49,536 bases of DNA, taken from Pseudomonadota bacterium. Lineage in GTDB: Bacteria > Bdellovibrionota > Bacteriovoracia > Bacteriovoracales > Bacteriovoracaceae. The stretch is from positions 1 to 49,536 of the forward strand of contig JAIYDC010000124.1 in the NCBI GenBank assembly GCA_027487685.1, written 5' to 3'. The notes beneath the pieces were generated by a model that was not told where the DNA came from, ran no database searches, and worked only from the letters and a program-made list of their open reading frames with translations. Of this stretch, positions 1 to 8,420 are shown one piece after another (position 1 is the stretch's first letter; each line of letters starts with the position of its first letter). The position numbers were made by a program, and so were the translations under genes.

Positions 1-452
1 CTGCACCACCGGAAGTTAAAATTGATATCGTAGGCGGCAATGTTCGGTCCAATAGCGCAAATTATGCCAAGAACATCGACTGTCAAACACTCATGCATGA
101 AGTATTGCATATTGCTGGTCTCAGTGATGAATATGAGGAAACCCTGATTGGATACCGAAACACTACTGCCCAGGAAGGAAGAACGGCCTTCGACTGCCGA
201 TCACTCGGGCCCAGGGATTCGATCATGCGTGACATGTATGCTATCGGAAACGGACAAAGCCTATATTCCGGACACATAAACATGATCATTTATCCAAATT
301 GCCCCCGGAAAAATCAGCGTTACATGTCCTGTGCAAAATTCGCTTACGAGACAAGTGCGTCTAACAGAAATACAGGTCTGGGTCTATTCGACTGTGCAAC
401 GAGAGTTCCGGATCACTGCCGGGATGAGAACTGGGTAAGGATCTCACAATAG
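1..452 (+). CDS. Secreted metzincin-like zinc metalloprotease, C-terminal part (5' truncated by window edge)
   Basis: The reading frame is open from the left edge (codons begin at base 3) to TAG at 450-452, so the N-terminus lies outside the window. Translation gives HEVLHIAGLSDEY, a HExxHxxGxxD zinc-binding motif, followed about 30 residues later by SIMRDM, which fits a Met-turn. This pairing is typical of metzincin-type endopeptidases with Asp as third zinc ligand. Six or more cysteines in the tail suggest disulfides and therefore export. The first ATG in frame (base 93) lies inside the active site, so it is not the real start. Substrate unknown; a role in degrading extracellular or prey protein is only a guess. 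Confidence 0.72.
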   Translation, partial: APPEVKIDIVGGNVRSNSANYAKNIDCQTLMHEVLHIAGLSDEYEETLIGYRNTTAQEGRTAFDCRSLGPRDSIMRDMYAIGNGQSLYSGHINMIIYPNCPRKNQRYMSCAKFAYETSASNRNTGLGLFDCATRVPDHCRDENWVRISQ

Positions 453-461
453 AAAATTATC

Positions 462-493
462 GAACGAAGTCTCGCACATTGGAGACTTCGTTC
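462..493. terminator. Bidirectional hairpin terminator between metalloprotease and ettA
   Basis: A perfect 12-bp inverted repeat, GAACGAAGTCTC (462-473) with GAGACTTCGTTC (482-493) and an 8-nt loop, lies in the 48-bp gap between two convergent genes. The upstream side ends in an A-rich stretch and the downstream side in TTCTTAGT, so it could stop transcripts from both directions. Confidence 0.75.
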
Positions 494-500
494 TTAGTCA

Positions 501-2183
501 TCAGTCGCGCTTAAGTTTTTTGTAAGTTATTCGCTGAGGAATATCGGCCTTATCCCCGAGACGCCGACGCAGATCCTCGTGGTAATCCTGGAAGTTTCCT
601 TCAAACCAGGCCACTTTCGACTCTCCTTCAAACGCCAATATATGTGTACAAATCCGATCGAGGAAGTAACGATCGTGGGAAATAACCACCGCACAGCCAG
701 CGAAATCGAGAAGCGCTCGTTCGAGTGCTTGGAGGGTGTTAACGTCTAGGTCGTTTGTCGGCTCATCGAGGAGAAGAACGTTACCTTCCTCTTTAAGCAT
801 CTTCGCCAAGTGAACTCGGTTTTTTTCTCCGCCAGAGAGTTCCTTGATTCGCTTCGACTGATCCTCACCAGAGAAGTTAAAGCGTGAGATGTACGCCCGA
901 GCGTTAACCTCACGATTTCCGAGTTTTAAAAGATCGAGGCCTGAGGCAATTTCCTGCAGGATGGTTGAGTCCGCATTCATATCCCGGGACTGGTCAATAT
1001 AAGAAAGCTTGACCGTATCGCCTACCTTAAAGGTCCCAGCATCCGGTTCAATCTGGCCGGTGATCATTTTAAAAAGAGTCGTCTTACCCGCACCGTTGGG
1101 ACCAATAATTCCCACGATTCCGCCGGGTGGAAGCTTAAATGACAGATTTTCGTAGAGGATTTTGTCGCCGAAAGCTTTTGAAATACCATTGGCCTCAATA
1201 ACGATGTCACCGAGGCGAGGTCCTGGAGGAATGAACAGATCATTCGTCTCGTTACGCTTCTCTTTGGATTCTGAGAGCATTTTATCATAGTTTGTAATCC
1301 GCGCCTTGGACTTGGCCTGCCGTGCCTTCGGAGATGAGCGAATCCATTCAAGCTCTTCCTGCATCTTCTTTTGACGTTGAGACTCCTGCTTCTCTTCTAC
1401 GGCGAGACGGTTTGTCTTTTGCTCAAGCCAGCTAGAGTAATTGCCTTCCCAAGGAATGCCGTGGCCACGGTCAAGTTCGAGAATCCAACCAGCGACATGG
1501 TCGAGGAAGTAGCGATCGTGAGTGATGGCGATAACCGTACCTTTGTAGGCCTGAAGGTGTCGCTCGAGCCACAGGACGGTTTCGGCATCAAGATGGTTGG
1601 TAGGCTCATCAAGAAGAAGTACATCAGGTTCAGACAGGAGGAGACGGCAAAGGGCTACCCGGCGCTTTTCACCGCCCGAAAGTACGCCGCACTTCTGATC
1701 CGAAGGAGGACAGCGAAGAGCTTCCATGGCCAGCTCGAGTCGGGATTCGAGGTCCCAGATATTCTGAGCATCCATCTTGTCCTGAAGAGAAGATTGTTCA
1801 TCGAGAAGTTTATTCATCTCATCTTCGCTCATCTCATCGCCGAGTTTCATGTTAACATCTTCATAGCGCTGGGCGATTGCAACGAGTTCAGAAAGACCTT
1901 CCTGAACAACTTCCTTGACCGTTTTCTCCGGGTCCAGCTTAGGATCCTGCTCGAGGTGCCCGAAACTCACCCCCTTGGATGAATTGACATCGCCAAGGTA
2001 GTCCTTGTCCACACCTGCGATAATCTTTAAGAGTGAAGATTTACCGGAACCGTTCAGACCAAGGACACCGATCTTCGCACCATAGAAAAATGAAAGTGAA
2101 ATATCTCGAAGAACCTGCTTCTTCGGAGGGTAGACTTTCCCGACCTTATGCATAGAGAAGATAATCTTGTGGCCACCGGACAT
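501..2183 (-). CDS. ettA: Energy-dependent translational throttle protein EttA (ABC-F ATPase)
   Basis: A 560-residue ABC-F protein, close to the usual 555. It binds the ribosomal E site and gates the first elongation step according to ATP/ADP ratio (family knowledge). Two ABC modules are visible: Walker A GLNGSGKSS (42-50), signature LSGGEKRRV (168-176), Walker B LLLDEPTNHLD (189-199); then GPNGAGKTT (361-369), LSGGEKNRV and LLLDEPTNDLD. The MHKVGKVYPPKKQVL start, the acidic arm insertion in domain 1 (about 95-138) and the RITYKKL end are EttA-specific. No membrane segments. ATG at 2183 follows AAGGAAT, a good ribosome site. The preceding gene on the same strand ends 45 bp away, so they may be cotranscribed. 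Confidence 0.95.
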   Translation of the reverse strand: MSGGHKIIFSMHKVGKVYPPKKQVLRDISLSFFYGAKIGVLGLNGSGKSSLLKIIAGVDKDYLGDVNSSKGVSFGHLEQDPKLDPEKTVKEVVQEGLSELVAIAQRYEDVNMKLGDEMSEDEMNKLLDEQSSLQDKMDAQNIWDLESRLELAMEALRCPPSDQKCGVLSGGEKRRVALCRLLLSEPDVLLLDEPTNHLDAETVLWLERHLQAYKGTVIAITHDRYFLDHVAGWILELDRGHGIPWEGNYSSWLEQKTNRLAVEEKQESQRQKKMQEELEWIRSSPKARQAKSKARITNYDKMLSESKEKRNETNDLFIPPGPRLGDIVIEANGISKAFGDKILYENLSFKLPPGGIVGIIGPNGAGKTTLFKMITGQIEPDAGTFKVGDTVKLSYIDQSRDMNADSTILQEIASGLDLLKLGNREVNARAYISRFNFSGEDQSKRIKELSGGEKNRVHLAKMLKEEGNVLLLDEPTNDLDVNTLQALERALLDFAGCAVVISHDRYFLDRICTHILAFEGESKVAWFEGNFQDYHEDLRRRLGDKADIPQRITYKKLKRD

Positions 2184-2228
2184 GAGGATTCCTTTTTGAA
2201 TTTTAGAAATTATTTTTTAGCATATCCG

Positions 2229-3098
2229 CTACATCAAGGCCATCAGATCGCGGAGGAGACAAAAGATAAAGGCAAGGTAAGACGGCAAAAAAAACAACCC
2301 CAGGAGGCCAAGTTTTATCACCATGAGTCGTTTTGAGAAAAGTTCAAAGTGCCAGGATTCAGTGAAGCGAAGCTCCTCCATCAGGTACTTTACGTCGTCA
2401 TCATAACTTATACCCAGTTTGAGGGTCTTCTGGCAGGTATCGCGCAGTTTTTCAGCGATCACCTCCAGCTTTGGGGCCCTTACCTCTTTGAGTTTTTCAA
2501 CCTCTGCCAACGCCATGATATCAGCTCGAGCGATCGGAAGCCGCGAAAGAGACTTCAGGACGAAAAGCATCTTCCAAAGAACACCGATATCTTCGAAGTA
2601 CCTCTGCCTTAGCCAGCGCATGGTAATAGGAAGAAGACTCAGCCCTAATAGCTGCCATAATAAAATAAGACCTAGGTGGAGGATGGGCACAGGGATTTCG
2701 ACAAGCTTTAGAGCAACGACAATAAACGCCCAAGTGAGACCCATAAAGAGTACCACCTGTAGGTAGATACCAGTGGCCGTCTCTCGAAGCTTTCGCTCGA
2801 ATTGTTGGTCCCTTTGAAGGCCTTCCCGTAAGAAGAGTAGAGAGTCCTGGTACTGACCTCCCATGCGGCGGGCCATCTGAAGGAGCAACTCGACAATTTC
2901 GCTGTAATACTTATAGCGCGGTAGATTGACTTGAGATCCTAAATCGGGCCGATTCCCCCAATGAAAACGCTTCAACCATTCCTCCAGCTGGGCAGCGGGA
3001 TCAGGTCGGATTATCAGACCTTTAGGAACTAAACCATAAGGCCGCTCGACCCAATAAATTAAGGCTCCGATGAGGATGAAGTACAAAAAGTAGGACAT
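2229..3098 (-). CDS. Membrane protein resembling TadC/GspF-type secretion platform proteins
   Basis: A 289-residue protein with one N-terminal membrane segment (about 1-17), a hydrophilic stretch, two hydrophobic segments near 110-160 and a hydrophobic C-terminal segment (about 262-284). The region LLLQMARRMGGQYQDSLLFL resembles the start of the T2SF fold found in TadB, TadC and GspF, and the helical cytosolic domain followed by a C-terminal transmembrane helix matches that layout. No pilin, ATPase or secretin gene lies nearby, so assignment to a pilus or secretion system is unproven. It sits just upstream of ettA on the same strand. It could equally be an unrelated inner-membrane protein. 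Confidence 0.5.
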   Translation of the reverse strand: MSYFLYFILIGALIYWVERPYGLVPKGLIIRPDPAAQLEEWLKRFHWGNRPDLGSQVNLPRYKYYSEIVELLLQMARRMGGQYQDSLLFLREGLQRDQQFERKLRETATGIYLQVVLFMGLTWAFIVVALKLVEIPVPILHLGLILLWQLLGLSLLPITMRWLRQRYFEDIGVLWKMLFVLKSLSRLPIARADIMALAEVEKLKEVRAPKLEVIAEKLRDTCQKTLKLGISYDDDVKYLMEELRFTESWHFELFSKRLMVIKLGLLGLFFLPSYLAFIFCLLRDLMALM

Positions 3099-3139
3099 GG
3101 TAATAGGCTTCCCTTTTTTTCATCTGGTATCACGTTTCA

Positions 3140-3167
3140 TTGACAGCGCGCAAAGCGTTGGCATAAT
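3140..3167 (+). promoter_or_regulatory. Sigma-70-like promoter for the 3177-7197 operon, likely leaderless
   Basis: TTGACA (3140-3145), 16-bp spacer, CATAAT (3162-3167). Only 9 nt separate the -10 box from ATG at 3177 and there is no Shine-Dalgarno sequence, so the mRNA probably starts at or within a few bases of the start codon. Confidence 0.65.
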
Positions 3168-3176
3168 TTGGACTGC

Positions 3177-3479
3177 ATGAATTCACTCCTGAAAGATGGC
3201 CCTATTGAGGAAGCTTTTTCCCAAAACACGTTCCTTGCAGCGTTCGAAATAAAGCTCTCTCAGGTGAGCGATTTAGAGGATGCTGAAAGGCTCATGAAAA
3301 AGCTTCAATTCCTCGGACTTAATTTTGATCCCTTCCAAGATGATCCTGGAAGTGAGTGCGTCAACATCCTGAATCAGCTAGGCCTACAGGGCCTGACGTT
3401 CAATCCGTATGAGGCGACAAACATCATCCTTCGCCTCTTGGATATCACTGAAGAAAGATTGAAAAACCTTAAGCAATAA
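3177..3479 (+). CDS. Small uncharacterised acidic protein, first gene of rRNA methyltransferase/ABC operon
   Basis: About 100 residues with no signal peptide or membrane segment, predicted helical. Two similar stretches occur: the first around QFLGLNFDPFQDDPGSECVN and the second around GLQGLTFNPYEATNIIL (both carry GL-F-P followed by a helix), suggesting an internal duplication. I do not recognise a family. ATG at 3177 is preferred to TTG at 3168 because the latter overlaps the end of the -10 box. The next gene starts 16 bp downstream, so it is the promoter-proximal member of a five-gene operon. Confidence 0.6.
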   Translation: MNSLLKDGPIEEAFSQNTFLAAFEIKLSQVSDLEDAERLMKKLQFLGLNFDPFQDDPGSECVNILNQLGLQGLTFNPYEATNIILRLLDITEERLKNLKQ

Positions 3480-3495
3480 CTCTCGCGGAAGACAA

Positions 3496-4707
3496 ATGGA
3501 CAAAATCCCTGAATGCTTGATCCATCCGGTATCAATAAAGCTTTTGCGCCAGGGACACCCCTGGATCACAGCGGATACCTTCTCTAGCCGCTTTCCTCGC
3601 CAGTCAGAGTTTGTGATTGCCACTGATGAGAGGAAGCGGCCGATGGCACTTCTCATGCACGATCCCTACCATAAGAACATCAAGGCAAGAGTCTGGAGCA
3701 CAAAGTTACCCTTCGACCGTGAAGCACAGCACTTCACGGTAAGCATCCAAGCCCGACTCGATCTTGCCTTCGAAAAGCGCATCCAGGCAAAGGAACTACG
3801 CGAGCGGGAGAACTACTATCTTGCGTTCGGTGAGGCGGACCAGCTTCCGGGCCTTTTTATCCTCCGACTCCGGGATCGGATTCTTATTCAGTTTTATACG
3901 AGTTTATGGGTTCGCTACAAATCGATCATTGTGACCACGATTCAGGAAGTATTCCCGGAGATCAAAGATGAGAATTTTTGGTTTCAGCTCCGAGGTGAAA
4001 CCAAAGAGCTTCAAAAGTTGCCTCAAAATGCACTTGACCAAAACCGGCGGGATGAATTTCACCTGGAAGAGTTTGGAGTTCAGTACCTTATTCGCCTCGG
4101 CTCAACCTATGACCAAGGACTGTACACAGACATGAGTTCAGTTCGCCATGCGCTGGGTAAGCTCGTCACCCCTGGCATGAAAGTCCTAAATCTTTATAGC
4201 TACACCGGAGCTTTCTCTCTCTGGGCCTTGAAACAGGGAGCAGGCCGAGTCGTTTCAGTGGATCTTTCGCCGAAGTACATTGAATGGCTTCAAAACAATC
4301 TGGCGTTAAATCCCGTGCTCGACCATACTAGGCATGAGGCGATAGTGAAGAGTACGGATCAAGCGCTCGCGGATCTGCGCGGTCAGAAAGAAATCTTTGA
4401 TCTCATAATATGCGACCCCCCATCATCTTCATCGGACGGATCGAAAAGAACTTCTGCTATCAAGGCTTACCGTGAGCTTTTAATCAAGATGGATCCACTA
4501 CTTGTGAAAGGAGCAAAATGCGTGCTCTTCCTGAATACACATCAGGTGACACAGGAGAAGTTTGATAAAACACTTAAAGAGTATCTCACAGAGCTAAAGC
4601 TAGATTACAAGCTCTCAACCCGGCTTCAACTTGGGGAGGATTGCCCAACGCTCAAGGGATTCCCCGAAGGTAACTACCTTAAGGGTGTCGTTCTGGAGAA
4701 ACAATGA
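3496..4707 (+). CDS. Class I SAM-dependent rRNA methyltransferase of the RlmI/RlmK (PUA-containing) family
   Basis: A 403-residue protein. The N-terminal about 70 residues (IHPVSIKLLRQGHPWI) have the PUA-domain pattern of RlmI. The middle contains DQGLYTDM (207-213 region), which is typical of the RlmI/YccW group, followed by SAM-binding motif I LNLYSYTGAFSLWA (about 231-244), an acidic motif II SVDLSP, and motif IV CDPPS (306-310). RlmI makes m5C1962 in 23S rRNA in E. coli; the exact target here cannot be read from sequence. The gene overlaps the downstream ABC ATPase by ATGA, indicating translational coupling to an apparently unrelated transporter. Confidence 0.85.
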   Translation: MDKIPECLIHPVSIKLLRQGHPWITADTFSSRFPRQSEFVIATDERKRPMALLMHDPYHKNIKARVWSTKLPFDREAQHFTVSIQARLDLAFEKRIQAKELRERENYYLAFGEADQLPGLFILRLRDRILIQFYTSLWVRYKSIIVTTIQEVFPEIKDENFWFQLRGETKELQKLPQNALDQNRRDEFHLEEFGVQYLIRLGSTYDQGLYTDMSSVRHALGKLVTPGMKVLNLYSYTGAFSLWALKQGAGRVVSVDLSPKYIEWLQNNLALNPVLDHTRHEAIVKSTDQALADLRGQKEIFDLIICDPPSSSSDGSKRTSAIKAYRELLIKMDPLLVKGAKCVLFLNTHQVTQEKFDKTLKEYLTELKLDYKLSTRLQLGEDCPTLKGFPEGNYLKGVVLEKQ

Positions 4708-5627
4708 TTGCCGTCAAGGGACTTAGGAAGACATTCACTACGCATATTAAAGAACCGGGACTTGCTGGCTCCCTAAGGGCCCTTGTAAAGCGTGAAACCG
4801 TAACTAAGGAAGCGCTTAAGTCTGTGGACCTTGAAATTCAGCAGGGTGAGATCATCGGTCTCATCGGTGCAAATGGCGCAGGGAAGACAACGCTCGTAAA
4901 AATTCTTGCTGGAATCGTTCATCCAACGGCCGGTGAGGCGACGGTGCTAGGGTTCAAGCCTTGGGAGCGTAACAACGAATACCGCCGACAGATGTGCTTA
5001 ATCATGGGTCAGAAAGCACAGGTCTGGTGGGACCTTCCTGCCCTCGACAGCTTTCTTTTGCTCAAGGAAATCTACCAGATCGACGATCGCCTCTACCGAG
5101 AGAACGTAGAGTTTCTGGCAGAGACTCTCATGGTCAAGGATCATCTTAAAACCCAGGTCCGAAAGCTCTCCCTCGGAGAACGGATGAAGGTAGAGCTTAT
5201 GGCCGCTCTCCTGCATCGGCCACGAGTGATCTTTCTGGACGAACCGACCATCGGCCTTGACCTCTCAGCGCAAAAAGCAGTCCGTGAATTTCTCAAGAGC
5301 TATCAGCGGGAATTTAGGCCTGTAACGATTCTTACTTCTCACTATATGGAAGACATTAAGGAACTCTGCCCTCGAATTGTGATCATGAAAGAAGGTTCCT
5401 TTGTCTACGACGGTCCCTTAGCAGAGGTCCAGCGCATGCTAGGTGATGAGAAGTGTCTGAGTGTCACTACGCGAGAGCGCACATTTAAGTTCACTATTGC
5501 CCGGACAGAACTCGCGGCCAGGACCGCCGAGATCTTTGCCCAAAACGATGTCCTCGATTTAAATATCCAAGACCCATCAATTGAGGACGTTATTGAGTCT
5601 ATCATGAAGAACGGTACAGCGCTGTGA
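4704..5627 (+). CDS. ABC-2 type exporter ATP-binding subunit
   Basis: A 307-residue ATPase. Walker A is GANGAGKTT (55-63), followed by a Q-loop-like MGQKAQVWWDL, signature LSLGERMKVELM (a variant of LSGGQ), Walker B VIFLDEPTIGLD and an H-loop LTSHYMED. The long N-terminal segment with a conserved VKRE insertion and the C-terminal about 70-residue extension are typical of the subgroup paired with DUF990-like ABC-2 permeases. It begins with an ATGA overlap and ends with a GTGA overlap with its permease. Cargo unknown. Confidence 0.9.
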   Translation: MIAVKGLRKTFTTHIKEPGLAGSLRALVKRETVTKEALKSVDLEIQQGEIIGLIGANGAGKTTLVKILAGIVHPTAGEATVLGFKPWERNNEYRRQMCLIMGQKAQVWWDLPALDSFLLLKEIYQIDDRLYRENVEFLAETLMVKDHLKTQVRKLSLGERMKVELMAALLHRPRVIFLDEPTIGLDLSAQKAVREFLKSYQREFRPVTILTSHYMEDIKELCPRIVIMKEGSFVYDGPLAEVQRMLGDEKCLSVTTRERTFKFTIARTELAARTAEIFAQNDVLDLNIQDPSIEDVIESIMKNGTAL

Positions 5628-6412
5628 ACTGGTGGCGCCACATTGCTGCGGCAGAACTCAGGAAAATCCTCGCCTTCCGCTCAGACTTTTGGGTAACGTT
5701 CATTGGACAAGCACTGGTACAGCTTCTGATAGCGCGGGCCCTGTGGCAGAGCATCTTTGCCGGGAGTGAAGCTGAGGTCATGAATGGCTTTACGCTGGAA
5801 ATGATGACTCTCTATTACCTCATCGTCCCGATAGGTCAGAAGATGCTAACCGGTGAAAACGTAGGTTTCCTTTCGCGAGAGATTTACGACGGAACTTTTA
5901 GCCGCTACCTCATCTACCCACTTTCCTTTTTCCAATACAAGGCGATTACCTACCTCACTCATAGCGCATTCTATGGGCTCCAGCTGATACTGATTTTTAC
6001 GGCGTATAACTTCTTCGTAAAGACCGCAGGATTTTCGACCCTCTTACCTGGAACTCTCCTCTTCCTTATGGCCGCGTTCGCCTACATGAGTATTGCGATG
6101 ATCGTCGAACTCCTGTCCCTGTGGGCGGAGAATATCTGGTCCCTCATGGTTTTGGTTCGCTTCTTCTGCCTGTTCTTTGGTGGAGGATACCTACCCCTGA
6201 CATTTTTCCCGGAAGAGCTCCAAAGAGTACTGGTCTACACGCCGTTCCCCTACCTTGTGAGCCTTCCCGTCCGGACTACTATGGGGTTGGCGCCGCCCAA
6301 TGAAATTGTCCATGGTGCCCTAGTTCTTGTGGCGTGGGCGATTGTCTTCTATTTCATAGCCCACCTTATTTGGCGGCGAGGACAGTATAAGTACAACGGA
6401 GTCGGCATCTGA
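5624..6412 (+). CDS. ABC-2 type transporter permease, first subunit
   Basis: A 262-residue inner-membrane protein with about six hydrophobic segments and the N-terminal amphipathic AAAELRKILAFRSDFW typical of ABC-2 permeases of the DUF990 type. The start is GTG at 5624, overlapping the ATPase stop as GTGA. It would pair with the following permease as a heterodimer on the 307-residue ATPase. Substrate not inferable. Confidence 0.85.
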   Translation: MNWWRHIAAAELRKILAFRSDFWVTFIGQALVQLLIARALWQSIFAGSEAEVMNGFTLEMMTLYYLIVPIGQKMLTGENVGFLSREIYDGTFSRYLIYPLSFFQYKAITYLTHSAFYGLQLILIFTAYNFFVKTAGFSTLLPGTLLFLMAAFAYMSIAMIVELLSLWAENIWSLMVLVRFFCLFFGGGYLPLTFFPEELQRVLVYTPFPYLVSLPVRTTMGLAPPNEIVHGALVLVAWAIVFYFIAHLIWRRGQYKYNGVGI

Positions 6413-7197
6413 AGCGTTACATTAGGCTCTACCTCTACTTCTTGCGGTTTTCATTCTCTAAAGCAATGGAGTTCCGCCTCGACTTCACATTTCGCATCGT
6501 CATGGATCTCATCTACTACGCCGTCAACATCGCCTTCTTTAAGGTTCTCTTTCTTCATACAGAACTCATCGGCGGCTGGACGTCGGAACAAATGATGGTG
6601 TTTGTTGCTTCTTATCTTCTGGTTGATGCTGTTAACATGACGGTTTTCTCAACGAACATGTGGTGGCTTCCCTTTTATATCAATCGAGGTGAACTCGACT
6701 ATTATCTGACCCGTCCTGTTTCACCGCTATTCTTCCTCTCACTTAGAGAGTTTGCTGCGAACTCTTTCGTCAATCTTCTTGTCGCCATGGGTATCTTCAT
6801 TTATGCCATCGCTAATTTCTCGGGGCCATGGGGCCTCGCTAACCTTGCTGGTTTGATCCTACTCCTCATAAATGGAGTCCTCATCTATTACTGCATTCAA
6901 ATGCTTATGATAATCCCCGTCTTCTGGACGCAGAGTGCACGTGGCTTCGTTGATCTCTTCTACACGGTGGGTATTGCAATGGAGCGGCCTGATCGGATTT
7001 ACCGTGGCTGGCTTAGGATTTTCTTCACGGTGATAATGCCTTTCGCTCTTATTGCGTCCTATCCGTCGCGGGTTTTCATCGAAGGATTCGACCGGGAAGT
7101 ATTACTTCACCTAACGACAGTCAGCTCTGGATTATGGTTTGTTATGCTAGGCATTTGGAAGCGTGGTCTTCGGAATTACGCCAGTGCGAGCTCTTAG
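6409..7197 (+). CDS. ABC-2 type transporter permease, second subunit (probable CTG start)
   Basis: A polytopic protein with about six membrane segments, homologous in layout to the previous permease. The obvious start is TTG at 6442, but the frame is open upstream through KRYIRLYLYFLRF, exactly the basic-aromatic N-terminus expected for this family. The only start-like codon that restores it is CTG at 6409, which overlaps the upstream stop as CTGA, mirroring the ATGA and GTGA junctions earlier in the operon. I therefore prefer 6409 (262 residues); 6442 would give 251. Its TAG shares bases with the convergent Mpo1-like stop. Confidence 0.8.
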   Translation: MKRYIRLYLYFLRFSFSKAMEFRLDFTFRIVMDLIYYAVNIAFFKVLFLHTELIGGWTSEQMMVFVASYLLVDAVNMTVFSTNMWWLPFYINRGELDYYLTRPVSPLFFLSLREFAANSFVNLLVAMGIFIYAIANFSGPWGLANLAGLILLLINGVLIYYCIQMLMIIPVFWTQSARGFVDLFYTVGIAMERPDRIYRGWLRIFFTVIMPFALIASYPSRVFIEGFDREVLLHLTTVSSGLWFVMLGIWKRGLRNYASASS

Positions 7198-7496
7198 AAC
7201 GCTCTCACTTTACCAGTAAGAATGTCCCAGAACATGCGAAAGTCTCCGATGAGGCTATAAAACGGATGCTTAAAAGTTGCAGGCCGATTCTTTTCATACA
7301 TAAAATGACCGAGCCAGGCGAAGCCGTAGCCGACGACTGGAAGAAGTAAAAGTGTCAGCAAATTTCCGGTAAAGAAGAAGAGAAGCATCAGAGAAATCAC
7401 TCCACAGGTCCCTACGAAATGAAGCTTGCGGCACGTCGAGTTTGAGTGCTCCTGTAGGTAATAGGGATAGAAGTCTCTAAAGCTTTTAAATTCCAT
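7194..7496 (-). CDS. Mpo1-like (DUF962, YGL010w-type) membrane dioxygenase family protein
   Basis: About 100 residues. Family hallmarks are visible: FKSFRDFYPYYLQEH at the N-terminus, RKLHFVGT, then WLGHFMYEKNRPATF and KHPFYSLIGDF, with the conserved histidines that in yeast Mpo1 bind Fe(II) for alpha-oxidation of 2-hydroxy fatty acids. Two hydrophobic helices lie between them. ATG at 7496 has GAGGAG nine bases upstream and gives the family-typical start; an in-frame ATG at 7526 is possible but adds ten unusual residues. Bacterial members are mostly uncharacterised, so the reaction is by homology only. Confidence 0.88.
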   Translation of the reverse strand: MEFKSFRDFYPYYLQEHSNSTCRKLHFVGTCGVISLMLLFFFTGNLLTLLLLPVVGYGFAWLGHFMYEKNRPATFKHPFYSLIGDFRMFWDILTGKVRAF

Positions 7497-7607
7497 TCCT
7501 CGCAGCTCCTCGTGGTAATTAATCATAAGGCCTAACAGAGTGATTTCTCAAGAATTTTTATTTTTTAAGTTTTACCCGAGCAATCCGATAAGGATTGCGA
7601 GGTTCAT

Positions 7608-8420
7608 TTGAAGCATATAATTGGTCTAGTACTTACTTTACTTTCTTCGCTCTGCTTTGGTGAAGACTGTGTATCGTGTCCTCCCGGCCCAACCGTGACA
7701 AGGCCGAATGGCCCCACATGGCCAGTCGAGTTCACGCGGATCCGTCGGATAAACCTCGAGCGCAATCCTAATGCCACTTTTTGTCGAAGGCCGGTCGAAA
7801 TGGTTGATACGATCGTGATCCACCACTCCGAAACCCCGTCCACACACACAACAGAACGTATCAATGACTTCCATCTCTCGCGGGGAACAGCGGCGGATCC
7901 TTGGCTCATGATCGCTTACTCCTACGCGATCAATAGTCCCTATCCTGGGACGTCTACTCCGCAATCCTTAGTGACTGAGGGGCGACCTCTCGAGATTGTC
8001 GGTTCTCATGCAGGGACTGGGATTCTAGTTCCGATGAACCGCGATCAACAGCGACTGTGGAACCAGGGCAGGATTGTCTGTGGACGAGAAGGCGGACCCT
8101 TCAGGGTCGATCCGTCACATATTAGTGGAGATCGGATCAAGGCAAATTTTACGACAATCGGGATTGTCGTGATCGGGAACTATTCCCCATTTTCGAGGTC
8201 CAATCCTAATGGCTTTTCTCCCAGATCTCCGAGAAATCCTACCCGAGAAACACAAGACCTTCTAGCGAGGCTCTCCTGTCAGTTACAGAAAAAATACCCT
8301 GGAATCCGAAACATAAAGTGGCACAGCTTCTATCACCCGACGAGCTGCCCAGGAACTATCATAAACTACCTCGGACAGATTAAGGCCTTAGCAAGGAATT
8401 ACGGATGCACGTTCAACTAA
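7608..8420 (+). CDS. Exported N-acetylmuramoyl-L-alanine amidase (Amidase_2, PGRP-like)
   Basis: A 270-residue protein with signal peptide (about 1-18, cleaved after CFG). The Amidase_2 fold is shown by TIVIHHSETP (zinc His72 or 73), GSHAG, and KWHSFYHPTSCPG with His239, His243 and Cys247 in the typical HxxxxCPG zinc region. It should cleave the amide between MurNAc and L-Ala in the periplasm or in foreign walls. The start is TTG at 7608 with GCGAGG six bases upstream. About 40 residues rich in proline follow the signal peptide. The downstream gene overlaps its 3' end by 16 bases. Confidence 0.88.
   Translation: MKHIIGLVLTLLSSLCFGEDCVSCPPGPTVTRPNGPTWPVEFTRIRRINLERNPNATFCRRPVEMVDTIVIHHSETPSTHTTERINDFHLSRGTAADPWLMIAYSYAINSPYPGTSTPQSLVTEGRPLEIVGSHAGTGILVPMNRDQQRLWNQGRIVCGREGGPFRVDPSHISGDRIKANFTTIGIVVIGNYSPFSRSNPNGFSPRSPRNPTRETQDLLARLSCQLQKKYPGIRNIKWHSFYHPTSCPGTIINYLGQIKALARNYGCTFN

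Noticed and set aside
1371-1982. 203-codon plus-strand frame opposite ettA
   Set aside because: It is the antisense shadow of the first ABC module of ettA; no ribosome site and no protein family features.
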